From NCBI GenBank assembly GCA_023420795.1, contig JAEZVM010000091.1, forward strand, positions 1 through 7,644: a stretch of 7,644 nt of DNA, written 5' to 3'. The notes beneath the pieces are model-generated. The model made no database searches. It was not told the DNA's origin and worked only from the letters and a program-made list of their open reading frames with translations. Origin of the DNA: Pseudomonadota bacterium (GTDB lineage: Bacteria; Pseudomonadota; Gammaproteobacteria; Burkholderiales; Burkholderiaceae_D). Positions 1-6,733 of the stretch are shown here, in pieces. A program made the position numbers and the translations under genes. Within the stretch, counting starts at the first letter, position 1; every line of letters starts with the position of its first letter.

Positions 1-3000
1 AGCATCGCTGAGCGATTGCTGCGCGATGCACTGTTCTTTATCGCGAAGGCGAAAAATCCCTCGCCGCGTGCGCAGCAGATCCGCAGCACTTATCAGCTGG
101 AAGGCCTGGTGCCGGCGGATTACGACAGGAAGCGCTACGGACAGGTGGATGTCGATGCGCTGGCCACTGCCAAGGAGCGACTGTCGCATGCGAAAAATAT
201 CTGGAACCGGATCGCGGGCGGCGATGCCAGCGCGGCAGAGTCGTTCGAGCATGACATGCGGGGGCTGGCTGAGGCCGGCTCCAGGCTGAATTCGGCGCCG
301 TTGACCAAGCTGCTGCGCGAGCTCAAGGGCATCGCGCGCCATGCCGCGTATGCGAAGCCGGGCGATACGCTGAGCCTGGAGATGGCGACCAGCCTTTTGT
401 TCATCGAAAACGCGCTGAACAATCTCGGCCGCCTGCCGGACAACTTCGACGAGCGCGCGCATGCGCTGACAGCGAGACTGCTTGCGGTGGTATCTGGCGA
501 AGCGCCGGCGCAATCCGCCGACTGGCTGGACGACATGTCGCGCGAGGCGCAGCAGCGTCAGACCATGGTGGCGCTGGCCGGCGAAATGCAGGCCAGCCTG
601 CGGCAGGTTGAAAAAATGCTGGACGAGTATTTCCGGGATCCGTCGCAGCAGGCTTCGCTCGATCAGCTCGACAACGTTCTGCATCAGATCGAAGGCGCTC
701 TGGCCGTCCTCGATCAGGACGATGCGATGCAGACGATCCGGCATACGCGGGCTGCGGTGCAACGATTCCTCGCTGCGGAACCAGACTCCGCGCCCGATCA
801 GCAGGATTTCCAGAAGGTCGCGCAAAACGTCGGAGCTTTGAGCTTCTTTATCGAGACCTTGCAGCTTCCGGCGGAGCAGGTGAAGAAGCGCTTCTTGTTC
901 GACGAGGAACTCGGCTTGTTTCGCGCGAATCTCGTCGAGCCCAATGCGGTAAATCAGTCGTCGGCAGACGATAACGGTCCTGTAGTTGAGAAGATTGAGA
1001 GGGGCGACGCATCTGCTGTCGCCCGCCCTTTTCGTGAGTTGCCCACAGTAGAAGAAGAACTGGCTTTTCATCAGCAGCAATCCGCCGAACTGGCGATGTC
1101 GCTGACGGCGGAGCCCGGCAACCAGGCATTGCAGGAACAACTGAAGGAGTCACTTTCACAGGTGCGCCTGAATGCGGCGCTTGTTGATAATCCGGAAGCG
1201 AAGGAGCGCGCGAGCGCGGGAATCGACATTCTCGCGCGTCCGGATTTCTCCGTCTCGCAGGACGCGCTCGCACAGATCATTACCGCCACCGTTCCGGAAG
1301 CGCCTGTCAGTTCCGAGCTGCCGCCGGTTGTTGCGCCCGCGACGGAAGAAGCTATCGACGCGGAATTGCTGGAGATATTTCTGCAGGAAGCGGAAGAGGT
1401 GCTCGGCACCGTTGCGCAGGTCTTGCCGGAGTCGCGCAATCAGCCGCACAACCAGGAACACCTGACGACGCTGCGCCGCTGCTTCCATACGCTCAAGGGA
1501 AGCGGCCGCATGGTCGGACTGGTGGCTTTCGGCGAGGCGGCATGGAGCATCGAGCAGGTCATGAATCTCACGCTTTCCGAGTCGCGCGGCGGCAATCCGG
1601 AGCTATATGCGCTGCTGGAAAAAGCCGCCGAGGTTCTGGGGGCGTGGGTGCAGGATCTCAAGTCGGTCGGCAAGTCGGATCGCACGCCGGATGCCATCGT
1701 GAGCGCGGCGGAGCGGGTCAAGGCGGGTGGGAAATTCGTATTTGAAGAAGGAACTGCGCCAGAAGCGCAGGAACCTGCTGCCCCCGCGGTTGAACCGGCT
1801 CCCTCTCCGATGCCTGAGGTTGTCGTATCCGACGATACCGCGCATGAGGAAGCGTCTGCCCCTGAACCGATACTCTCAATTGATCAGGAAGCTGCGGAAG
1901 ATATTCCGTCGGCGTTGCCGCAAGTCGAAGAGATCCAATTGTCGGATGCCGACTTGTCGATGTTCGAGACTGCGCAGGAGCCGGCATTGCCTCCGCAGGC
2001 GGAAGAGTCCGCACCGGTCGGCGAGCCTTTGCAGCCAGCAGCGCCGGTAGTCTCCATCGCCGACGTGATCGAGTTTCCGACTTTGCAGGCTCCTGAGATC
2101 AAGCGCGACGACAATATCAAGCGCATCGGCGATCTGGAGATCAGTGTTCCGCTGCATAACATCTATCTGACGGAAACCGATGATCTGGTGCGTGCGCTGG
2201 CGCAGGACATCGCCGAATGGCGACATGAGCCGGAACGCGAAGTAAGTACCAAATCGGTTCACGCGGCGCATTCGCTTGCCGGCAGTTCCGCCACGGTCGG
2301 CTTCAAGGCATTGCAGGAGGTGGCTTACGGCTTGGAGATGGTGTTGCAGTTCCTCGCTCGCAAGCCAGTGCATCTGCTGCCGCAGGAGTTCGACGGCATC
2401 GAGCAGAGCATCGAAAAGCTCAAATCGATGCTGCAACAGTTCGCGCTCGGCGAGATGCCGCCGCATGAGCCGGAATATGTGCGATTGCTTGCGAACATCC
2501 GACAGGACCTTGAGGCACGTGCGGCCGAGCAGGTAAAAATGGTGATGTCGGTATTGCCGCCCGAGATTGCGGAAACAGTTCCGCTAGTTGATCCGGAGCC
2601 TGTGCCAGCGCCCCTGCCCGAATCGGAAGTGGCCGCGCCGGAAAGTATCCGTCCGACTCTTGATGTCGGCAATGATGCGTTGGCTGAACCTGCAGTGGCA
2701 ATCCGGGACGAACTGGACGTCGATTTGCTGCCGGTGTTCCTCGAAGAGGGGCGCGACATACTGCCGCAGATGGGAACGACGCTGCGCGCCTGGCAGGAAA
2801 ACGCAGCTGATCTCGGCATGCCGCAAGCGATGCTGCGCCTGTTGCATACACTGAAGGGCAGCGCCCGCATGGCTGGCGCGATGGGGCTCGGCCAGCATCT
2901 GCACGATATGGAAACCCGCATCGAGAACATCATGCGGCTGGGCGCGCCTTCTGCTCTGGCGATCGAAGACATGCTGATCCGTTACGATCAGGCATTGCAC

Positions 3001-5073
3001 ATGTTCGAGCGCTTGCAAAACCCGCAGGCTGCGGCGCAGGTGGTCGAACCGGTTTCTGTGCAGGCAGGGCAAGTCGCATCGCCTGCGGAAGCGGAGCAGG
3101 CGGCATTGACGCCGCTGATGCCGCAGGATGCAGGCAATTCGTTGCCGGCTGTGCCGCAGAATGCGCGTTCTGCCGTTGCGCCGTCCGGGCCGGTGCCGAT
3201 GATGCGGGTGCGCGCCGATATTCTCGATCGTCTCGTCAACCAGGCCGGTGAAGTATCGATTTCACGTTCCAGGCTCGAAAACGAGGTCGGCACGCTGAAA
3301 ACGTCGCTGTCGGAGCTGACCGACAACGTGGCCCGCCTGCGCGACCAGCTGCGTGAAATCGAAATGCAGGCGGAAACGCAGATCGCGTCGCACATGGGGC
3401 ATTCCGCCGATCGCGAATTCGACCCGTTGGAGTTCGACCGCTTTACCCGCCTGCAGGAACTGACCCGCATGATGGCGGAGAGCGTCAACGACGTCGGTTC
3501 GGTGCATCAGAATCTGAGCCGGACTCTCGACAGCGCAGTCGGCGACCTGTCGGTCCAGGCGCGTCTGACACGCGACCTGCAGCAGGATCTGATGCGAGTG
3601 CGCATGGTGCAGTTCGCCAGCATTTCCGAGCGTCTGTTCCGGGTCACGCGCCAGGCTGCCAAGGAAATCGACAAACGGGTCAACCTCGACATTCGCGGCG
3701 GCGCGGTGGAAATCGACCGCAGCGTGCTGGAAAAGATGACCGGCCCGTTCGAACATCTGCTGCGCAATGCGATCGTGCATGGCATCGAGTCGCGCGAGGC
3801 GCGCCGTGCCGCCGGCAAGAACGAGACCGGGGAACTGCTGGTGGAAATCCGGCAGGAAGGCAATGAGGTGGTGATCCAATTTTCCGACGACGGCAAGGGC
3901 TTGGATGTTGCACGTATCCGCGCCAAGGCCGAGCGCCAGGGTCTGCTGACGAACGAACGTCCGATGTCGGATGAGGAAGTATCCGAGCTGATCTTCCATC
4001 CGGGCTTCTCGACCGCAGAGGAAATCACCGAACTCGCCGGCCGCGGCGTCGGCATGGATGTGGTCCGCTCCGAAGCCGCTGCGCTGGGTGGCCGGGTTTC
4101 CACCTGGTCCGAGCCCGGCAAGGGCGCGCGTTTCACGATCCGTCTGCCGTTAACGCTGGCGGTGACGCAGGTCGTGCTGCTATCGACCGGTGGCAAGACC
4201 TACGCGGTGCCGTCGGTGCTGGTGGAGCAGGTGCAGCAGCTCAAGACCAATGCGCTTGCTGCTGCCTATAACGAAGGCGCGATCATCTGGCAGGGGCAGC
4301 GCATTCCGCTGTTCTACCTGTCCACGCTGCTCGGTGACAGTCTGAGTTCACCGGTGGCGCAGCAGTACTCGCCATTGCTGATCCTTAAGAGCGGTAATGA
4401 CCGTGTTGCGCTGCATGTCGATGAAATCATCGGCAACCGCGAAGTGGTGGTCAAGAACATTGGTCCGCAGTTGTCGCGCATGATAGGCATCGCAGGTGCA
4501 ACCGTGCTCGGCTCCGGCGACATCGTGCTGATCCTGAATCCGGTACCTCTGGCGCAACGCTCGACGCAGGAAAACCTGCGCGCTCCGCGCATCCTGCCTT
4601 CCGATGCGCCGGCATCGATGGGAGCAGTGGCGGAAATGGCCGCGCAGGCGCCATCCACACCGGCTTCCGAGCCGGTGCAGGGCTTGCGCACGCAACATAT
4701 CGTGATGGTGGTTGACGATTCGCTGACCGTTCGCCGCGTGACGCAGCGCCTGCTGAGCCGTGAGGGCTATCAGGTCGTGCTGGCAAAGGATGGCGTCGAT
4801 GCACTCGAACACCTGCAGTCGGTCACGCCGGATGTGATGCTGGTTGATATCGAAATGCCTCGCATGGATGGTTTCGACCTGACACGCAATGTGCGCGACG
4901 ATATCCGTACCCGCCACATTCCGATCATCATGATCACCTCGCGTACCGCTTCCAAACACCGCAATTACGCGCTGGAACTGGGCGTCAACGAGTATCTCGG
5001 CAAACCTTATCAGGAAGAGCAGTTGCTCGACCTGATTGCCGGATTTGTCAAAAAGGAAGCACCGCTTTCCTGA
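1..5073 (+). CDS. chpA: ChpA/PilL-type hybrid chemotaxis histidine kinase (5'-truncated by window)
   Basis: This is a cytoplasmic hybrid kinase of the Pil-Chp pathway, which controls type IV pilus function. By family knowledge it autophosphorylates Hpt histidines and passes phosphate to PilG/PilH-like regulators. The frame is open from base 1 (1690 codons to TGA 5071-5073), so the start is upstream; TTG at 16 is not the start. Codons are counted from base 1. A FimL/ChpA-like helical region fills about 1-420. Hpt1 (~452-550) has HTLKGSGRM with His496. Hpt2 (~714-810) has HSLAGSS with His757. Hpt3 (~906-1005) has HTLKGSARM with His949. The CheA dimerisation region (~1067-1223) carries LMRVRMVQF. 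The HATPase (~1224-1386) has an N box with His1252/Asn1256, DDGKGLD at 1296 and GRGVGMD at 1347. A CheW-like domain (~1390-1520) follows. The C-terminal receiver (~1565-1686) has Asp1572/1573, phosphoacceptor Asp1616, Thr1646 and Lys1668, all intact. Pro/Ala/Glu-rich linkers lie at about 584-704, 1012-1065 and 1518-1563. The kinase core looks functional. The symbol is by architecture; pilL is a synonym. Confidence 0.93.
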   Translation, partial: SIAERLLRDALFFIAKAKNPSPRAQQIRSTYQLEGLVPADYDRKRYGQVDVDALATAKERLSHAKNIWNRIAGGDASAAESFEHDMRGLAEAGSRLNSAPLTKLLRELKGIARHAAYAKPGDTLSLEMATSLLFIENALNNLGRLPDNFDERAHALTARLLAVVSGEAPAQSADWLDDMSREAQQRQTMVALAGEMQASLRQVEKMLDEYFRDPSQQASLDQLDNVLHQIEGALAVLDQDDAMQTIRHTRAAVQRFLAAEPDSAPDQQDFQKVAQNVGALSFFIETLQLPAEQVKKRFLFDEELGLFRANLVEPNAVNQSSADDNGPVVEKIERGDASAVARPFRELPTVEEELAFHQQQSAELAMSLTAEPGNQALQEQLKESLSQVRLNAALVDNPEAKERASAGIDILARPDFSVSQDALAQIITATVPEAPVSSELPPVVAPATEEAIDAELLEIFLQEAEEVLGTVAQVLPESRNQPHNQEHLTTLRRCFHTLKGSGRMVGLVAFGEAAWSIEQVMNLTLSESRGGNPELYALLEKAAEVLGAWVQDLKSVGKSDRTPDAIVSAAERVKAGGKFVFEEGTAPEAQEPAAPAVEPAPSPMPEVVVSDDTAHEEASAPEPILSIDQEAAEDIPSALPQVEEIQLSDADLSMFETAQEPALPPQAEESAPVGEPLQPAAPVVSIADVIEFPTLQAPEIKRDDNIKRIGDLEISVPLHNIYLTETDDLVRALAQDIAEWRHEPEREVSTKSVHAAHSLAGSSATVGFKALQEVAYGLEMVLQFLARKPVHLLPQEFDGIEQSIEKLKSMLQQFALGEMPPHEPEYVRLLANIRQDLEARAAEQVKMVMSVLPPEIAETVPLVDPEPVPAPLPESEVAAPESIRPTLDVGNDALAEPAVAIRDELDVDLLPVFLEEGRDILPQMGTTLRAWQENAADLGMPQAMLRLLHTLKGSARMAGAMGLGQHLHDMETRIENIMRLGAPSALAIEDMLIRYDQALHMFERLQNPQAAAQVVEPVSVQAGQVASPAEAEQAALTPLMPQDAGNSLPAVPQNARSAVAPSGPVPMMRVRADILDRLVNQAGEVSISRSRLENEVGTLKTSLSELTDNVARLRDQLREIEMQAETQIASHMGHSADREFDPLEFDRFTRLQELTRMMAESVNDVGSVHQNLSRTLDSAVGDLSVQARLTRDLQQDLMRVRMVQFASISERLFRVTRQAAKEIDKRVNLDIRGGAVEIDRSVLEKMTGPFEHLLRNAIVHGIESREARRAAGKNETGELLVEIRQEGNEVVIQFSDDGKGLDVARIRAKAERQGLLTNERPMSDEEVSELIFHPGFSTAEEITELAGRGVGMDVVRSEAAALGGRVSTWSEPGKGARFTIRLPLTLAVTQVVLLSTGGKTYAVPSVLVEQVQQLKTNALAAAYNEGAIIWQGQRIPLFYLSTLLGDSLSSPVAQQYSPLLILKSGNDRVALHVDEIIGNREVVVKNIGPQLSRMIGIAGATVLGSGDIVLILNPVPLAQRSTQENLRAPRILPSDAPASMGAVAEMAAQAPSTPASEPVQGLRTQHIVMVVDDSLTVRRVTQRLLSREGYQVVLAKDGVDALEHLQSVTPDVMLVDIEMPRMDGFDLTRNVRDDIRTRHIPIIMITSRTASKHRNYALELGVNEYLGKPYQEEQLLDLIAGFVKKEAPLS
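4658..4677 (+). repeat. Perfect 8-bp inverted repeat inside the CheW-receiver linker of chpA
   Basis: The arm CACCGGCT (4658-4665) is the exact reverse complement of AGCCGGTG (4670-4677), with a 4-nt TCCG loop between them. The repeat lies in the linker coding region just before the receiver domain. No T-tract follows, so it does not look like a terminator. It may be chance in GC-rich DNA, or it may form a local mRNA hairpin at a domain boundary. The repeat is seen directly; any function is speculation. Confidence 0.4.
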
Positions 5074-5090
5074 GACAATTCAGGTTAGAG

Positions 5091-5126
5091 GAAAAGCCCG
5101 GGCAACGATCCGGGCTTTTCTTTTTT
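5091..5126 (+). terminator. Rho-independent terminator after chpA
   Basis: A perfect 11-bp stem pairs GAAAAGCCCGG (5091-5101) with CCGGGCTTTTC (5110-5120) around an 8-nt loop (5102-5109). A run of six T follows at 5121-5126. It starts 17 nt after the chpA stop codon, so it ends the chemotaxis transcript and insulates the yqgE-pyrB unit. On the - strand the T-run would be short (four T, then CC), so activity in that direction is less certain. Confidence 0.93.
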
Positions 5127-5159
5127 GGATTCGCCCCGGAACGGCGTGCGCAGCAAAGC

Positions 5160-5168
5160 TGATAAAAT
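5160..5168 (+). promoter_or_regulatory. Candidate extended -10 promoter for yqgE-ruvX-pyrR-pyrB
   Basis: TGATAAAAT matches the extended -10 pattern TGnTATAAT, with five of six bases in the hexamer TAAAAT (5163-5168). No convincing -35 box is present at the usual 15-19 nt spacing (the 17-nt position reads AACGGC), which fits an extended -10 promoter. The element sits between the terminator and the first gene of the next unit, where a promoter is expected. Initiation 7-8 nt downstream would fall on or next to the ATG at 5176. Inferred from the sequence only. Confidence 0.5.
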
Positions 5169-5175
5169 GCACACC

Positions 5176-5838
5176 ATGGTAAAACCAAGCAAGACTCGCA
5201 TATTTCCTTCGAAGTCCGGCACGTCCCGGGGTGCTGCCGATTTTTCCGCTTCGACCGACACGACGCCTGTTCCGCAACTGAATCTGGCTGACCATTTTCT
5301 GATCGCCATGCCTTCCATGCTCGATCCACTGTTCGGCGGAACGGTTGTGTATCTGTGCGAGCACAACGCGGAAGGCGCCTTGGGCGTCATCATCAACAAG
5401 CCGACCGACATGACGCTGGACGTCCTGTTCGAGCGCATTGATCTCAAGCTCGAAATCGCTCCTGACCGCGCATTCGATAAAAAGCCTGTGATGCTGGGTG
5501 GCCCGGTACAGGTGGAGCGCGGCTTCGTGCTGCATGCGCCACATGGAAACTACTCTTCGATGATGCGGGTGAGCGACGAGGTGGCGCTGACCACCTCCAA
5601 GGATGTGCTCGAAGAAGTCGCCGTTGGCCGCGGACCTGAGCGCCTGCTTGTTTCTCTCGGCTGTTCCGGCTGGAGCGCAGGGCAACTTGAGGAGGAGCTC
5701 GTCCGCAATGGCTGGCTGACCGTGCGTGCCGATCCTGCGGTCATTTTTGATACGCCGGTCGAGGAACGTTTTGCCGCTGCAATGAAGCTGCTTGGTATCG
5801 ATCCGATGATGCTGACCGGCGATGCGGGGCACGCCTGA
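5176..5838 (+). CDS. yqgE: YqgE/AlgH family protein (UPF0301)
   Basis: This is a conserved cytoplasmic protein of the YqgE/AlgH family (DUF179). Its biochemical role is not firmly known; Pseudomonas algH was linked to alginate and other regulation. From ATG 5176 the product is 220 aa. Family signatures are HFLIAMP (40-46), VYLCEHN then GALGVIINKP (58-76), GGPVQVERG (108-116) and GCSGWSAGQLEEE (162-174). E. coli and Pseudomonas homologues are about 187-189 aa. The extra length is an N-terminal tail of about 34 residues, rich in Ser, Thr and Lys, ahead of the conserved LNLADHF. ATG 5167 (223 aa) is also in frame but overlaps the candidate -10 box. TTG 5125 lies in the terminator T-run and is unlikely. 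No Shine-Dalgarno sequence is visible before either ATG. It is the first gene of the unit leading to pyrB; ruvX follows after 12 nt. Confidence 0.92.
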   Translation: MVKPSKTRIFPSKSGTSRGAADFSASTDTTPVPQLNLADHFLIAMPSMLDPLFGGTVVYLCEHNAEGALGVIINKPTDMTLDVLFERIDLKLEIAPDRAFDKKPVMLGGPVQVERGFVLHAPHGNYSSMMRVSDEVALTTSKDVLEEVAVGRGPERLLVSLGCSGWSAGQLEEELVRNGWLTVRADPAVIFDTPVEERFAAAMKLLGIDPMMLTGDAGHA

Positions 5839-5850
5839 CAAAAGTATACG

Positions 5851-6240
5851 GTGGAAACAGTCCTGGGTTTCGATTTCGGCTTGAAACGCATCGGCGTGGC
5901 GGTCGGTAATACTCTGCTCAGACAGGCGCAGCCGCTGACCGTAATTGCAGCGGCAACGAACGACGCAAAGTTCGCTGCGATTGAGGCACTAATGCAGGAA
6001 TGGCAGCCGACACGATGCGTGGTCGGCTTGCCGAGCCACCCGGACGGCACCGAGCATGAAATGACGGTTCGCTGCCGCCGCTTCGCCAATCAGCTGCATG
6101 GCCGCTTCGGTGTGCCCGCAGTGCTGGTGGACGAACGTTTTTCCTCAGCGGTGATTTCGCACAGGCGCGGCGAGCTGATCGACGCGCAGGCGGCCGCAAT
6201 TATTTTGCAACAATACTTCAATGACTATGCCGAATCCTAA
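5851..6240 (+). CDS. ruvX: Holliday junction resolvase-like nuclease RuvX (YqgF)
   Basis: This is an RNase H-fold nuclease of the YqgF/RuvX family, annotated as a putative Holliday junction resolvase and also implicated in 16S pre-rRNA 5'-end processing. The product is 129 aa, close to the usual size (E. coli about 138). GTG 5851 must be the start: the yqgE stop TGA (5836-5838) is in the same frame and no other plausible start codon lies between. Visible motifs are GFDFG with catalytic-type Asp8, KRIGVAVG (12-19), VVGLP then DGTE (57-68), FANQLHGRFGV (78-88), DER (94-96, Glu95) and a C-terminal Asp111 before AAAIILQQYF. All three expected acidic positions are present. Compared with E. coli as I remember it, the loop between DER and the last Asp is about ten residues shorter. 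No clear Shine-Dalgarno is visible. The 3' end overlaps pyrR, suggesting coupling. Confidence 0.93.
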   Translation: METVLGFDFGLKRIGVAVGNTLLRQAQPLTVIAAATNDAKFAAIEALMQEWQPTRCVVGLPSHPDGTEHEMTVRCRRFANQLHGRFGVPAVLVDERFSSAVISHRRGELIDAQAAAIILQQYFNDYAES

Positions 6241-6733
6241 TTTCGACGCCGAGGCGCTGTACAAGGTGCTTGCGGAACGCATCAAGGCGGGCCTCGCCGA
6301 TGCGCAGGATGTTGCCATCGTCGGTATCCATTCCGGCGGCGCCTGGCTGGCTGAACGACTGGCCGCGGAGCTTCAGCTCAGCGACCGACTCGGCTTCATC
6401 GACGTGTCTTTCTACCGCGACGACTATGCGGAAAAAGGCTTGCATGCGGAAGTGAAGCCGACTCAGATTCCGTTCGAGGTCGAGGGAGCGACCATCCTGC
6501 TCGTGGACGATGTGCTGTACACCGGGCGGACCACGCGTGCTGCGATCAACGAACTGTTCGATTACGGGCGACCGGCGCGCGTCATGCTCGCCGCGCTGGT
6601 CGATCGCGGCGAACGGGATCTGCCGATCGCCGCCGATTTCGTCGCCGATACTGTGACACTCTCCAAGGGGCAGCAACTGGTGCTGCGCCGTGCCGACGAC
6701 GGTCGATTTTCCCTGACGGTGGACCATGCATAA
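6221..6733 (+). CDS. pyrR: Bifunctional pyr operon regulator / uracil phosphoribosyltransferase PyrR
   Basis: PyrR belongs to the type I phosphoribosyltransferase fold. Family members convert uracil and PRPP to UMP, and in Bacillus also bind pyr mRNA to attenuate transcription. The product is 170 aa (Bacillus about 180). The PRPP-binding loop is intact: LLVDDVLYTGRTTRAA at residues 93-108, with the paired Asp96-Asp97. Other PyrR-like segments are GIHSGGAWLAERL (35-47), DVSFYRDDY (61-69) and ALVDRGERDLPI before the C-terminal strands. The start is ATG 6221 or ATG 6227, two codons later, overlapping ruvX by 20 or 14 nt. No strong Shine-Dalgarno is seen, so translation is probably coupled to ruvX. 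The stop codon overlaps the pyrB start. Placement next to pyrB supports a pyrimidine role. Whether it regulates RNA here or acts only as an enzyme cannot be read from the sequence. Confidence 0.95.
   Translation: MTMPNPNFDAEALYKVLAERIKAGLADAQDVAIVGIHSGGAWLAERLAAELQLSDRLGFIDVSFYRDDYAEKGLHAEVKPTQIPFEVEGATILLVDDVLYTGRTTRAAINELFDYGRPARVMLAALVDRGERDLPIAADFVADTVTLSKGQQLVLRRADDGRFSLTVDHA

Noticed and set aside
16..18. TTG at 16 as the start codon of the kinase gene
   Set aside because: The same frame is open to base 1 and encodes ChpA-like residues before it (SIAERLLRDAL), so the gene extends upstream of the window.
1750..2110. Low-complexity Pro/Ala/Glu stretch as a possible tandem repeat or frameshift
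   Set aside because: The frame stays open, no repeat unit is exact, and such linkers are normal between Hpt domains.
3262..3999. Long - strand open frame (245 codons) opposite the kinase core
   Set aside because: It lies opposite the well-conserved dimerisation and HATPase regions, and its product shows only low-complexity antisense-type sequence.
5125..5127. TTG at 5125 as the start of yqgE
   Set aside because: It lies in the T-run of the terminator, has no ribosome binding site and would add 17 residues with no family support.
5074..5175. Riboswitch, small RNA or PyrR attenuator in the intergenic gap
   Set aside because: The only structure is the chpA terminator; after it about 49 nt remain, with no alternative hairpin that could compete.
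5080..5841. Long - strand open frame (253 codons) opposite yqgE
   Set aside because: It crosses the terminator and mirrors a clear conserved gene; its composition is that of an antisense frame in high-GC DNA, with no recognisable motif.
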